From Nematostella vectensis (lineage: Eukaryota; Cnidaria; Anthozoa; Actiniaria; Edwardsiidae), in assembly GCF_932526225.1 (NCBI RefSeq), contig NC_064043.1, forward strand, positions 6,501,501-6,565,500: a DNA stretch of 64,000 nucleotides, read 5' to 3'. Made by a program: the position numbers and the translations under genes. Numbering within the stretch: the first letter of the stretch is position 1; every line of letters starts with the position of its first letter. This document shows, in pieces, positions 1 through 13,035 of the stretch. Below the pieces are notes generated by a model. That model saw only the letters and a program-made list of their open reading frames with translations, had not been told where the DNA came from and did not search any database.

Positions 1-560
1 TACAATTTCAATGTTGACTACTTCGGTCTTTGGCTATTGCGAAACTTGCCAATTTAAGAGAGTTCCAATTGGGTATTCCGCAGAAACTATTATTATAATG
101 AGTTAAGAATTCTGGTGGATTAAAATTTCTTTGGAAAATCTTTCTCGTTTTTGGTGGGTTCTTCTGTCTTACGAGAAAGTTGACCTTAAACACGTGACGT
201 CAGGGCTCTTTTGTCTCCCATCCAATCAGATCGCCTAGTTTATTGATTTTAATTAATAGGATCAGCCTGTTTGTCAATCATCGACTCATTAGCAACTCAG
301 TCACGGCTCACTACAAAATAGTTCCACTCAAGAACTTCTTTCTAGCATGGTAGGGTAGAACCCTGGGATACAGCGCTAAAATCTACCAAGCATCAATCCC
401 GAATGACCACGATTGAGGAAAGCCCTCTTCTTGTTGCTTAATACCTCAGCAAAATGTATTAATGGTAGTGCCGAATACGAATTGCATTGATTTATCAAGC
501 AAAGTTCAAGCGGATAGGAGCTCGCCATTTTGTCGGATCGTGGAGCAACTTCCATCGACA
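1..560 (+). promoter_or_regulatory. Upstream/promoter region of the RhoGAP gene
   Basis: There is no convincing coding sequence here. An E-box (CACGTG, 191-196) overlaps a full CRE (TGACGTCA, 195-202), and a CCAAT box follows at 222-226. This cluster lies about 360 bp before the first chosen start codon of the RhoGAP gene, so a promoter is plausible. An in-frame ATG at 462 could extend the RhoGAP N-terminus by 33 codons, so the untranslated part may be shorter. The promoter role is inferred from motifs only. Confidence 0.4.
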
Positions 561-3500
561 ATGAACGATGATTTTGAGAGACTCTACCGCAATTACCGCA
601 CGGCCTACGCCTTACCTGAAAACCGCGAGCACCGCGAACCAGCCAAAACCACCGAGAGTCCGTCAAAACATGGGCATCACGGCACGGGTGAGGGAGAGAG
701 CTAAGCCGACCCCCTCCCGAAAGCCTCTAAGAGCACCATGTCAAAATGGCGGCCCCGGTGCCCGCTTACAATACGATATAGTGTAACTATGCAAGGCGAC
801 GATGAATGTGATGGAATTGGTTTAGTAATTTGATTATTTCACTATAGGTATGCAGAGGAAAGGGAGCCAAAAGGACCGGTTTTTCACTAAACCGTGGAGG
901 AACCGTCCCAAAGTCATCCCAAACGCCGGTAACTCGCTTTGGAGCCCGGACGCTAACGTAAGTTATTGAAATATGGACGTAAGCTCCGGGAAATTCTCTG
1001 GGCTTTGTGTCGGGCCGAGTGGCACCCGTGTCCATTATATTCTGTTTACGGGGATGTTAAGTGAAGTCGAAGTGTCGCTTTATGTAAGCTTTGCAGTTAA
1101 TGCGTCTGGGTGATTTAGTACGCTTGACGGGTAGGAATTTTTCCACTATAACAGACTCAATACGGTCTCTCTAGTAGTCATACAAGCTGTCAGATCACGT
1201 CTAGTGATTGCTATACGGGTCAGAGAAGAGCACCCATATGACAAACTTCACATTTCTCTCACGGAAGCGCACAAGTAATTGGCTCTTTGCTGTTGCGCTA
1301 GCTTGAATAATTAGTAGCTGAAATAAACCCTTCGTTATCGCTCGAAATTATTTCAGCATTTTTTCTTCCAGAGAATAAAATCGCTGCTGTTGCCTTCTTA
1401 GATAAGAAATTTCATATATTATAATTTCACAACCGAGCGCTTTTCAATTACGCACAACAATACAAACCCAGTTAATGCAAATTAAACTTAAGCGAGGTTT
1501 GTATTTTCTATTACGTAAAGTGTTGATGATGTGCCTAAACTACACAGGAAGACTGTACTTGGTGCTCTGTTGGTGGTAGGAAAGTTCTGCTAACTCCGAT
1601 CAAAGTAGGGAAGCTTTCGGAGCCTGAGCGCTTAGCGCTGCAACAAGTGGCACTGTTGAAGCTGCGTAAACATATTCTTCGCAGCCATGTAACGATTCCC
1701 AAGGGTGAGTAAGAATGCATTAATTGCAATAATAACCACAAACCCAGCCATTTTCTCAATGCTACATACTCGTGCCAAACCGAACACGCGGGGACTGCAA
1801 TCTTCTATTCCATAGCGGAATTGTCTCTTTAAATTTGGCAAAAAGAATGAGTGTAATTGCGTCACTGTATTTTAATGATAGCTAAAATAGCACTGCGATG
1901 TTTATCGAGTATTATTATCTGAGCAAATAAAAAGTTATTTTAAGAATGAATTTCTGGAGCCTTTGTGATATAAAATATTTCCTGAGTTTGATGGAATTGT
2001 GCTTTGATATTATTTCATCGATATCTACTTCCGCTTGTATAAATCTGGGGCATGCTTATGAACTTGACAGCCACGTGCCAACATAGATTGACAGATTCTT
2101 ATGGAAAATGATTTTGTTAAACGAAATAAAAAAGTAATGCGAATAAAGCATCAAGCATTGTTGTGAATTCGTAGTTGGGATAGATAAGGCTCTTCACCCC
2201 CCAAAAAAACACAATTATAAGCACTTGGTGAAAAAGTCTAATACCATCTAACTTAGCCGTTCTTGTTGTCATCCCTGTATTTTATAGTCCAAATAAGACA
2301 AACAACAACGCCTCTGTTCTTTGATAAGTGTAGTCAAGGCCTAACTGTTAGACCCTAAATATTAGTCATTGTAAAAAAACAAGGATCCACCCAGTTTTTA
2401 GCACAGATAGTGTAACTGTGGTAATATCTTATTTGTCTATTGTGTTATTCGATCTATTCTGTAGAGCTTTTTGGGGACCTACTTAGATCTGCTATCCTTT
2501 ATTATGCTTTAATAGTAGAACAAAAAAATTATAGTTTTATCAGTGAATTTACCACATACTTTTGGATTTCAGCATCTCGACCATACAAAAGGTCATCTTC
2601 ATTGAAGAGAGCTCTGTCTCTTAAAAGCCGCTTAGCACTGGGAAGCGATAAGGAAAAAGGTATACTATACGTACACAAGGGCGTGTAGGTGGGGAGGCAA
2701 GGTACAGGTGAAGCCCACAACCCTGACCACCAAAATATGAAGAATCGGCAAATGTTACACTTTTTTTTACAATTGGCCATTTGATACTGGAATACTTGAT
2801 AAGGGGGGAAGATACAGGAAGAGGGAAGAGGGGGAGATTGCAGGTGTCAGCCTTTTTGAGTCTCTGTGTTTTGTATAAAATAATAAATCCCACAAGAGAG
2901 CTGACTACCCCTCTACACTAACTCCTGTTGAAATTTATCCAAAGATATGTAAACATCTTAAAACATCTTATCTCTATCTTATCTTCGAACATTCAGATTC
3001 AGCAGTGTTTGCCATACCACTTAGGAAAGCTGTAGCCAAGGCCACTCCAGACACTAGCAATGGCATTGTTAAAAAATCCAAGCAAGGCAGTAGCAGCAGC
3101 AGCGGATCAAGTGGTAGTGATAGCAAAGACAGCAGTCAAGAGGCGCTTACTAGAGTACGCCGACACTCTGCATCAAGCATCAACCAGAATTTCAACAGAG
3201 GATTTAGTGAGAGTGCGGATTCAAAGAGATCCAATGGCATAAGTGAGCAACCTGGATCACCCAGCTGGAAGTCAAGATTAATAGATGCCTTAACACTACT
3301 ATCATCCTCAGCATCTGCATCATGTATCATTGACAAGCAGTCATACTTATCGCCGGCATCACCTCAAGTCCCTACTATAGTGAATCAAGCTATTGAGCAT
3401 CTAGAGAATTATGGTACGTTATCACAACTTGCTATGTAAAAATTTATTCCTTTCTTTAAATGTTATGCAAACTAAGGTCAGTGATCTTAGATTTTTAAGA

Positions 3501-6500
3501 TGAAGTTCTGTGTACAAGATGCATCCTGATTTGAAGGTCATTCTGGAGTAGAAAAGTGAGCCATATACATGGATATAAACAGCGTATACTAGATTCTGTG
3601 AACCAATTTGAAAAGGGTAGCATATTTTTCTTAATTCCTATTCCCAAGCTTTTTGTATAATCAATTGTGTCAGTCAAGAGAAGTCTAGAGTTGACCACGT
3701 TCTTTGTGTAATACACAGGTCTGCATGTCCTTGGCATATTCAGGACAGGAGGATCTAAGAAACGGATGAAGCAGGTAAAAAAGGAATCCACTGTTGATAA
3801 TGCAATCAAAACTATTCAAAAAATGCTTTACGAAATGTGGGTGTCACTGCTTGATTATATAAGCGGCATAATTTCCTGTTGGTTTGTCACAAACTACATG
3901 ACTACTGTTTGATGGGCTTAGTTTAATTTGGCAAAGAAAGCCTGCTTGTAGCTTTTAAAGGATCAATCATGCAGACTTTAGAAGTGTGGAGATATACCTG
4001 GATCTATTTTGAGTTAGTGTAAACAAGTGGTATTTATGGAGCTTTCAAGAGATATGCAGTCTTTATCACATCTAGAGGATAACTAACATGCCCAGTCATT
4101 AATTTCACTTTTGTTTTTGTTTTGACCTACGTTTGGGCAAAAAACCTCCCATTAGAGTTCTAAGACTGAATAGTTTTACAAGTAAGAAAAGAGGATCTAT
4201 TTTTGGAAAAACCTAAAAAAAAGTATTATGGAATTATGTCCTAACCAGTGTTCAAACTAAAATAGCAAATCAAAGAGAAACACAATGAGCATTTTTCAAA
4301 AGCTGTAAGACTTTTTACCAATTGCTAATCACATTTGAAAGGACAGGTTAGAGCAAAAATTAAGCCCAGATGAGTGTTTCTTAAAAATTAAAATAAAAAT
4401 TAAGCTAACATAATATTCTTGTGTGTGTTTTTTTTCTCAAAAAATGTCAGATGAGAGAACAGTTTGATTCAGGAGAGAAAACACAGTTTAATGCTGAGGA
4501 TAATCCCCATGATGTAGCTGCATTATTTAAGGAGTACCTTCGAGATCTCCCTGAGCCTCTGCTTACAAGAGAGCTGTACTCTGCCTTTCTTGAAACCCAA
4601 GGTACGTGGTACCAGAAATTATTTAAAGTAGTACCTCTACTACCATGAACCACAATTTACACTACTGCACAATGCAGGGTCAAACATGGCATATACCTTT
4701 CTATATCTGCATTTAAATAATAACACAGGAGTGGCTTGTTGAAATTCATAAGTGGCCACACTTTCCTGTTAGTTGGTTGGTCGATTAATAAAGTAAAGGT
4801 TGAAAGAAAAGGAAAAACATGAAATTCAACATATGCATTTAGTATATTGGCATTGAAGTTTCATGAAAACTTGAATAAGAAATTTCTGTTGTAAAACTCA
4901 TCTACTTTATTTTTCAACTGAAGACTGTGCCATGGCACTAATTTGTAGAACAAGAAAGCATGAAAGACACTGTAAAGACACCTTGCCTTCTTCATCCAGT
5001 TTATAATACAACGTTTTGTAATTCTTTAAGCAGTTAAAAGATGTGATGCTATTGGAAGATGGTATTTAACTACCATACCTGTCAACTCTCCTGCATTAGG
5101 AGGGAGTCTCAAGATTTTGGACATCTTCTATCGCTCTTCCTTGTGGAGCATCAAATCTCCCAAATTTTAATATTTTTGTCTCTTCACAAAAATCCTTCAT
5201 GGAAAATCGAAATTTTGACTATTTGCTGTCAGTGATAAATATTAATTCCTTGTGTAGCATCATTGTGCACGAGAGCTATCTGAACAGCATTCGTCTTCTG
5301 TGTGCTGATTGGCTTAAAGCCAATCAGCACACAGAAGACGCCATTTAGCTGCTTAAGCTTAAGAGTCCCCTGTCAGGGTATATTCCTCCCCTCCCCCCAA
5401 AAAAATTATCAAGCCTTGAGATTTTCTGGGGTTGATAGATGCACTCCAAAAAGCATGTATTAAAGTTTATATTCTATGCATTCTGACAATTCTCATGAAT
5501 TTTAAATGGGTCTTACCAGGAATTTCAGACACTGCCAAAGAAATTGAAGCCCTCCAGTTGCTATGTTGTCTTCTCCCAGCTGCAAACAGAGACACCCTCA
5601 ACGCCCTTTTAGCATTTCTGTCAAAGGTTGACTTTTATGCTGAAGATAAAATCGACGACATGGGATGTGATGTGAGTGAACTTTAACTGACAAACTAGTT
5701 TCTACCCCCACAAAAAGTACACTTTATACCGTGTCAGTACAACTCCAAAGAAATCCACTCCATCAAACCCTTGAATCAGAAAGGCTTGCAAAAAAATGTT
5801 ATCAATACCTGAAGATTCCTTTTGCTTTCTCTTTCGAATGTCCAGTGCAATGTCCCGCCATTTTCCCCCAAAGAAACCCACACTAGTTACCACACTCTCT
5901 CGGTCAGACCATAAACGGACATCACAACCCCTCCCTCCCCTCTCATTAACTAATTTGGTTTTCTCCTCGCTTTATTCACAGATTCCTGGAAACAAGATGA
6001 ATTCCAAAAACTTAGCGACGCTTATTGGGCCCAACATTCTGCACAAGGTGAGAATTGAATAAACAATTATTGTAAATTTTAAATTTTATTTTTCTTTTAA
6101 TTAAAAACTGTCGTTTTTCTAGCTCGCTCGGCCATTTCCTTATTAGGCATTACATGCCATATTTGGGAGTCCGCTTTAAACATTCTTTCGCTTTTTTATC
6201 GCTTTAGAGCTTTGTAAGCTGATAATTTCCACCTAAACTTGCAGGAATTCGTGTTTACTACGATTTTGTTGGCAGCCATTTTGGAAATAGAGTCTAGTAC
6301 CTAAGTCCCTACCGTTTTAGAATATCACAGGTCTCCACGCGCTCGCCCCAGGCTTTTTTAGACTTTTTAGAAAAACGACAGCCATTGATTGATATGAAAA
6401 ACCTGAAAAAAATGTATGGGGCCCTAACATGTTGCTTATATTGGCAACGATCTTTGAAGGTTTGAGGAAGACTTAGGTATTCTTTTGTTTTCAGGGGTGT

Positions 6501-9500
6501 CCCACAACAGGTCCACTTTTAGGTAGTTCTGTTGTGTTTTCAGGTTAAATATATCCTGCCGCTGTTCATCGACCCTGAGGTCCAGTTGGATAAAATCAGA
6601 AATCGTTGGTTCAAAATATTAAAAAAATATTTAAAATATTGACGAAAAGCGTCTGACTGGATCTGACACTTGCCCGCGGAGCGAAATTCGAAATATCCGT
6701 TTCATAGCGCGCGAAAATCGCTATATACTGATTTTGGGAACACTAAATAAGTAAATTATAAGTAAATAATTCCATATTGATTTTAGTATTTAAAAAAACG
6801 ATAACTGTCTTAATCCTTATCAACATAAATAGCACCTGAAAAAAAAAATGCAAGTTCTCACAAAGGAAAAAAAAATCATGCACGTCTTAGAGAGAGAAAA
6901 AAACATGCGTGACTGAAACCTCCCCACCCACCCCCCCCCTACCTTCACTTTTCTAATGGTCTGTCCCAGGGTCTCATAAGTAGGGGCAATCAACTTCCCC
7001 ATGTTCTGGTACTATATAGGTGTCACGGCCTAGGATCAGGCTATTTTTAGACGCGCGGATGAGCTAATCAGATCCAACCTTTGTGTTGACGTTTTGACTG
7101 AGCTCAACTGCACGCGCAGTCTCAGACAAAAAGCTATGTTCTCTCTTCGGTACTTTTTTTTGTTGCTCTCTTCTTTAATATGAATCCAACCCTTCCTATG
7201 ACTTTGAATTCTAGCTTGCAATTCTTCTGGTAAACAAACAAAACCGACGGATTATAGATAAAAATATATTCTTCTTAACTGTAATTTGCGCGTGCAGCCT
7301 CACGTCACTCGCGCGCGCGACCAACGTCAAAGTAGCTGATTGGCCCGTTCGTGCGCGCTCGTCTAAAAATAGCCTGATCCTAGGGGGGTTTGACACCCTT
7401 CCCATGATGCGCTTCGTCAAAGCATATTATCAACCGCCGCGCGTCGTAATGGCGCGCAGATGATCTTAGTAATGAAGGCGGTATGAGCAAGATGGAATAG
7501 CTCCGAGGCATTCCGAGGAAAACCTTGCAAGATGGAATAGCTCCGAGAAAAACACTAGCTTGATTATCGCCGAATGCCTCGACAATGAAAATTCAAGATT
7601 TAAATTTGAAAACAGATGTTTTATTTGCCTTTCAAATCCGCGGCCTTCTCCCACGAGTCTTAATTACTCAATCCCGGACGATTTAACGATTTAATTACAC
7701 TACCTATGCCTTTTATACTGTATTTTCATTTTTCTTGGTAAATATTGCACTAAGGGTCACGAGAAATTTGTTTCCTACAGCTAAAAATGGCTACAAAATA
7801 ACGAACTTGTAAAAAATAGCGTGCGCGCGCCGGGAATGGCGTTATTTTCGATTGCCCGTGAAGTGCACGCAGACAGTTTTAAAAATAAAATACACCTACA
7901 ATAACCTCATTTTCTAATCAAAGTTGGCAAAATATTCCTCGGACTCAAGGCTAAGTTGTAGTCTAATTATTCTTCTGGCAAATCCTCATCAAATCTGTGC
8001 TTGATATGTTATTTTAGTTAGTCAAAAGCTAAGACAACCGGCTCGTGCAACCCCAGTAAAACAAGAAGGACAGCAAGATGACGTGATCAATTTTCAAAGA
8101 CCAATTGATTAACCAAACAAGACGGCGGGGCAATGTTTCGGAATCTAAATTTGCATCTCTTAACTCACAACCCAAATCTACTCACCATTATTTCATAATG
8201 TATGAAAAAAAACACACATGAGCTAGCTTGTGACTCCAACTTTAATTCTTTAGCTTTCATTTTACTTGTTTTACACGTTTTATAAAGATAATTTGACATT
8301 TTCTTCGATACATTTTGACGGAGTTTTCCCGCGAATTTTGCGCCTTTTTTTGCTGCTAACTCAGAAAATCACGCGCAAGTGCTCATGGACAGGGTGTCAA
8401 ACCCCCCTAGCCTGAACCTAGGAAACGCTGTGACATTTTTATAGTACCCTACGTAATATTGCCCCTACTTATGAGCCCCTGTCTGTCCCTAATACACATA
8501 TTATTGTTTATTTTCTAGAGCTCAGACATCTTCAGAGTTCTGTTGTTGTTTTACCAGAACATTTTTTTTCTGTTTATTTTTCCCTTTCAATATTGACTAT
8601 GCTTGCATTGTTATGGACCATAACCGTTCCTTTTATTCCTAGGAAGGGAACTAGGGCAGACGCCCTCAGGGGAGAGGGGGGGGGGGGGGGAAACAGCTAT
8701 ACCTCTACCCCGCTAGCCCCAGTCCTAATTGTTTGGCTACGACTTGTGCTTTGATTTACAGGTTAAATCCGGTAGCAACGGATATTCAGTGGACGATATT
8801 GCAAGAGCTGAAGAAACCAAAAAAGTCATTGAAGTGACCAAGGATCTTATTGACTACAGCAAGGAACTATTCATGGTATAATATCAGCCATGCACAAGTT
8901 ATGCGGCGGAGCAAAAGGGGGACATTCAGTGCTTGAGAAATAAATTGAAAAATAACTGGATATCTTGAGCATCACACGAAGTGATCATTATCATAATTCA
9001 TTTTCTATATCTTATTTTTCTTGATAGCTCCAAGGGCGTTGGGAACAGAGGTCGGGCACGTTTCGTATAACGCGTCGGGGACTGTTCGCGCGCCACGGGG
9101 TAGTAGCTCGGATTACGCAACGTAACTTGTTCGGGTATCTACGTAAACACGGAGAGCGCGTCGCAAAACAAGGCAAAATTCGACCAAATCAGAGGGGAGT
9201 TTCGTTGTTTGTTATTTCTAAATCAATTTACCAAACAACCTCTGCTCCCAACGCCCTTGTAGCCCAAGGATAATCTCCATTGCATTCTTTTGTATTCTCA
9301 TACTCTCTTTTTATTTACATTCATATAAGGCGTAATTCTTGCAACGCATCGAGCCACTATGTTCAGATTTTAGGTACACTAGTGAATTTTTTCAAGAATA
9401 GAAAAAATGTACATTATCAATACATAGAAATGAAATTCAACGTATGTGTTAAGTTTAGTGTGTGGCGCGAAGTATGTCTCTCCACATAACGGACACTCTC

Positions 9501-11193
9501 GGAGGAAAAAAAAATGTGTCCATTATATTGAGAAGGTCCACAGGATGGAGCTTCGTTATATGAAAGTTCCGTTGTTTTTCATTTGACATCGAGCTTTCCG
9601 GAATTTGACACACCAGTTGTGACGTTTTCTCTCCCTTTGCAAAGGCCTCCGACCAGTATAACTTTAAGGCCGTTGGGTTCCCTGATACCTTATCTCCTTT
9701 TTACAGATATCTGCTGAGATACATCACGAGGTGTTTCTGTACCTTCTTGATAACGAGCCTGAAGTCCTCGATTTCCTGCTCCGGAAAAAGAACCCTATAC
9801 GGACTAGGTGAGCCCTTTGTGTAAATTCGGGGAATACAGGGTTTGGCAGTTTGGGGCCTTATTAAATAGTATTTATGAGATATCAGTATTCGGGCCCTTT
9901 TTGAATAAGAAACTAAAATATATAATCACAGAAAGCTTGCCGGGGCCCCCTTATTTAACATATATATTCTGCAATTGTGCTTCTCTTCCTACTATGGTAC
10001 ATTCACACTTTTCTCTTGACCAAAATGCGGCTGCGTCAATGGATTGTCAGTTGTGGGGACAAAAGAAAGTAGTAGTCAAGGTTCTACTGTTTTCACCCTA
10101 TGTAGTTTAGTGTTGAAAATTAAAAATGTGTCTTTTTCATGACCCAAATCGATTTTCCCTGGATAATAACAATGTATGAGATTTCAGACAGAACATACTT
10201 GCATATAAATCAAATCAATTCGCAAAACAAAGTAATATTACTTTAATTCATTTCAGCGCCGATGAAGAGGAGATGTACGACTTTGAGTGCCGTCCTCGAC
10301 CTCGGAAACCCTCGAATGAGCTAACGGTCAAGACTCACGAACGAGCCCGAGCATGTTCCGAAGGTAACACGGAACGAACCGCCTTTTCGGGATTCATTCG
10401 TGCAGCAAGTTTGAACAGCCGACCACCTCCCGAGTATCCACATAGACGACGAGGAAACAATATTTATTCTCCTACGGCAGCAGGAACGACTACGGCATCT
10501 CCCAGTGCAATAGGAGTCGTTCATTCTAGTGCCATGCATTCGGGTGTTACGCACCCTAGTGTCACGCATTCTGGTGTCACGCCTACTGGTTCGACAACAA
10601 TTGGTGTCATTCCAACTGCTACTTGGGAAAGATCAGTCACGTCCAACGGACCGGTGCCGCCTGTTCGCAGCAGTAGTAGAAATGTCAACCCTGAGGAATG
10701 CTGCAATGCATACAAACAAAGACTATACGCCCGCCAGCTTTCGAATCCAGAGGATAGTACATACTCGAGGCGACAAAGAACCCCACCCACTCCATCTCGG
10801 GGTCCGCGTCGATTTGGTAATGGACAAAGTGAGCCACCATCCCCTGCTTTATCGCACTCCTTTTCTCGTTCGTTATACTCCACTCCATTATCTTCGCCGC
10901 CATCGACGCCATTTTACTCTGCCGAGTCGGCATCATCGACTTCGAACTCCTCGCCTGCGGTATCCTACTTGGGAAGTGAGGGTCCCATTCTTAGTGAACT
11001 AACGCAGCTACTTAGTGAGGTGGAGAAAGATTTAGCGCGTGAACGAGAAAGGGAGCGTTTGAAATCGTCAGGCGTGAATGATATGGGATTTGATCCTTCT
11101 GACTGGCAACTGGAAAAATGGCTGCACTGGGAAACACAATCACAACACAACAGTAGCAGAAAAGATGCTTTGGAACAAGAAACCTTGGTTTGA
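561..11193 (+). CDS. ARHGAP6: Rho GTPase-activating protein, ARHGAP6/ARHGAP36 family (12 exons)
   Basis: The gene is spliced from exons 561-687, 848-957, 1548-1704, 2573-2659, 3006-3413, 3719-3774, 4451-4601, 5520-5671, 5982-6047, 8762-8875, 9707-9807 and 10257-11193. These sum to 2466 nt (821 codons plus stop) in one open frame. Exons 3-5 carry the pre-GAP region typical of ARHGAP6 ([26 protein letters not shown]). The RhoGAP domain spans about residues 283-470. [11 protein letters not shown] holds the arginine finger (about R305), and [20 protein letters not shown] and [13 protein letters not shown] are core GAP motifs. The family accelerates GTP hydrolysis by Rho GTPases and acts on actin; ARHGAP36 in vertebrates also inhibits PKA catalytic subunit. 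The last exon encodes a Ser/Thr/Pro-rich, probably disordered tail. ATG 561 was chosen, but the in-frame ATG 462 is also possible. AATAAA lies at 11528-11533. ARHGAP6 and ARHGAP36 cannot be told apart here; a single pro-orthologue is likely. Confidence 0.9.
5078..5440. repeat. Dispersed repeat starting CCTGTCAACTCTCC
   Basis: A segment beginning near 5085 (CTGTCAACTCTCCTGCATTA, then GGGAGTCTC) recurs near 32088 (CTGTCAACTCTCCCGCATTA) and more distantly near 42085 (CTGCCAACTCTCCCAGTTTA). The 32-kb copy ends in an inverted form of its start, so this is probably a short MITE family. The end of this copy is uncertain, and it contains the palindrome at 5292-5340. Confidence 0.45.
5292..5340. repeat. 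Perfect 49-bp palindrome in a RhoGAP intron
   Basis: Two perfectly complementary 24-nt arms (5292-5315 and 5317-5340) are separated by a single base. It lies in the intron between exons 7 and 8. The loop is too short for a microRNA precursor. It may be a foldback end or relic of a mobile element. Confidence 0.8.
6962..8489. mobile_element. Nested inverted-repeat element (non-autonomous DNA transposon) in a RhoGAP intron
   Basis: The left arm (6962-7041) contains CTCATAAGTAGGGGCAAT, GGTACTATA and CCTAGGATCAGGCT. It is matched in reverse complement by the right arm (8407-8489). A second, inner inverted copy of the CTAGGATCAGGCTATTTTTAGAC block lies at about 7363-7385, and a GGGGGGTTTGACACC block at 7384-7400 is inverted at 8393-8409. 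The interior is CpG-rich (GCGCGCGC near 7310). No transposase is visible. It lies in the intron between exons 9 and 10. Confidence 0.55.
9031..9259. mobile_element. 229-bp MITE with about 22-bp terminal inverted repeats
   Basis: The left end CAAGGGCGTTGGGAACAGAG is mirrored by the right end CTCTGCTCCCAACGCCCTTG. The flanks TAGCTC (9025-9030) and TAGCCC (9260-9265) look like a slightly diverged target-site duplication, compatible with a hAT-type element. It lies in the intron between RhoGAP exons 10 and 11. Confidence 0.7.
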
Positions 11194-13035
11194 CGCCATT
11201 TACAAATACTGTAGAATTCGCCTTAACGGGGAGTTATAGCTCCATGGTATGAGGAATTTTGTTCATAATGGACAAGAGCCGTTAGTTCAAACTTGCCCTG
11301 TTAAGGCGGGTGTTACCGTATGTCTCTACAATCTCTTTCAAAGGCCAAAAATGTACAATATATTATGTTCGTGAACGAAAAGTTTTGTGCCGTTAAGAAA
11401 TGTCATTCTCATCCAGAACACAAAGAAATGCGTTCGCGAATTCGCGTATTTTTCTCAAGCTGATTTTGGAAATGGAATCTGTACAAAGCTCTTTTATCTA
11501 CAAACGCAATTTTTTTATATCATATTTAATAAACACCACTGTTTTCACTCCTTAGAAAGGGAGTTTTCCAGTTGGCAGTACTTTATCTACACTATGTGTA
11601 GGCCAGTCTTTGTAACGCCAACATTGGCGATTAAAAAAAAATATATATCCTAGCACTTTGTAGAGCATTCGTGAATTCTTAAATGCATATTTTTAACCTC
11701 GTAATGTCCTGCTTTTTGTCTATGGAAAGCAAATGTCCATTTATTCTCACGGCACATCACTCTTGACATTTCGTGCAATTTTACTTTTTGAGGCCCTTTT
11801 TTATTGCGTTTTGTTCTCATTTCCGCACTCACTATGCCCTTTATATCTTGGGAACAAGGCGCTTTATATCTCGGCTGGTCATCGGAGTATTATAGGCAAT
11901 TTATAATGTAACAAACTAAAGGCTCAGTGCAGAACCGTAGCAGAGGGTTGGGCACTGGAGGCATGTGTCCCCAATATTTTCAAAATTATAAGGGCAACTT
12001 TTTGTCACAAATGATAAATATTGATTACATAGTTCATTTCATGGATTATATTTGAAATTAGCTGCCTGAAAATGTAAATATATTTTGGGGGCTCTTCACC
12101 GATGTTCATATTAGGCAGAATCAAACAATCCTTTTTTGGCCTAAGACACATGATATCAGATAGAGTTTGTGAATTATGATACTATTTTACGATCAATGGA
12201 TTAATGTACCTCATACATTTGTAAATTTGTATATAGTCCAGCTTCACCCTTAAGGTCTGTAAAACAGTCATTCCTTACTCTACTGGTCATTTTCTCTTTA
12301 ATCCATTCGTTAATCTAATTACATTTTGAAAATAGGATTCGGGATTCTCCCCCTTATTTGAAGGTGAATGGGATTTTATGGGAGGGCCGCGATAATGTAT
12401 TAGCCACTAAGTGACACGAAATTGTGTGTTCTGGGCCACAGGTGGGAAATCTAAAAAGAAGAAAAATCTGAAAGCCTGTAAGATTCGATGAGCAATAAAA
12501 AAGGCATAATATAATCTGACTTCAAAGAAAGTTTCGGAGAAATACAATAAACTTCTTCTCGCACCTCTTATTTCTCCATTTATTCATATTAGTGGCAACG
12601 GAAGTAAAGCCAGAACCCAGAAAACATTGAACTTTTCTACACCGGAAAAGGACACCCTGTACTTAGAAATTGTTTTACAGTCAAAACAATATCAATCTAC
12701 TGTGTCTATATAATAAAGGCATTTTATATATTTTGAGCTTTACATAATTTAGCTTCTGTATGAAGCTGTGAAGCTTGTCCTTTAAAAAATGATCCGCCTT
12801 CGCGCGTAAAATAAAGGGTTACTTTAAGTAATTCTGGCCCAAAGTGATCTATCTTGGCGTGTTACTGAAAGGCTTAAAGGGGGCCTGGTTTCTCCTGCCG
12901 GAGTAACAGGTATGGGGATGGGTGGAGTGGAGTGAAACTGCTAACCGAGGGTTCTTTGACCCCCCCCTCCCCCCGCTTTTTAGGATCCTGTGAGAAAGAG
13001 AGTAGACTGGTAACAAGAGTGGTCCTCGTACAAAG
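11194..13035. other. RhoGAP 3' UTR and intergenic DNA
   Basis: The stretch begins with the RhoGAP 3' UTR (AATAAA at 11528-11533). The rest is AT-rich with no supported coding sequence. A copy of a dispersed repeat (GGGTTGGGCACTGGAGGCAT, then CCCCAATATTTTCAAAA) lies at about 11925-12010. A C-run at 12961-12974 precedes the small gene at 13036. Confidence 0.6.
11219..11308 (+). other. Potential hairpin in the RhoGAP 3' UTR
   Basis: CGCCTTAACGGG (11219-11230) pairs with CCCTGTTAAGGCG (11296-11308) with one G-U pair, 26 bp after the stop codon. This could be an RNA stem in the 3' UTR or the ends of a tiny repeat. No function can be assigned. Confidence 0.35.
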
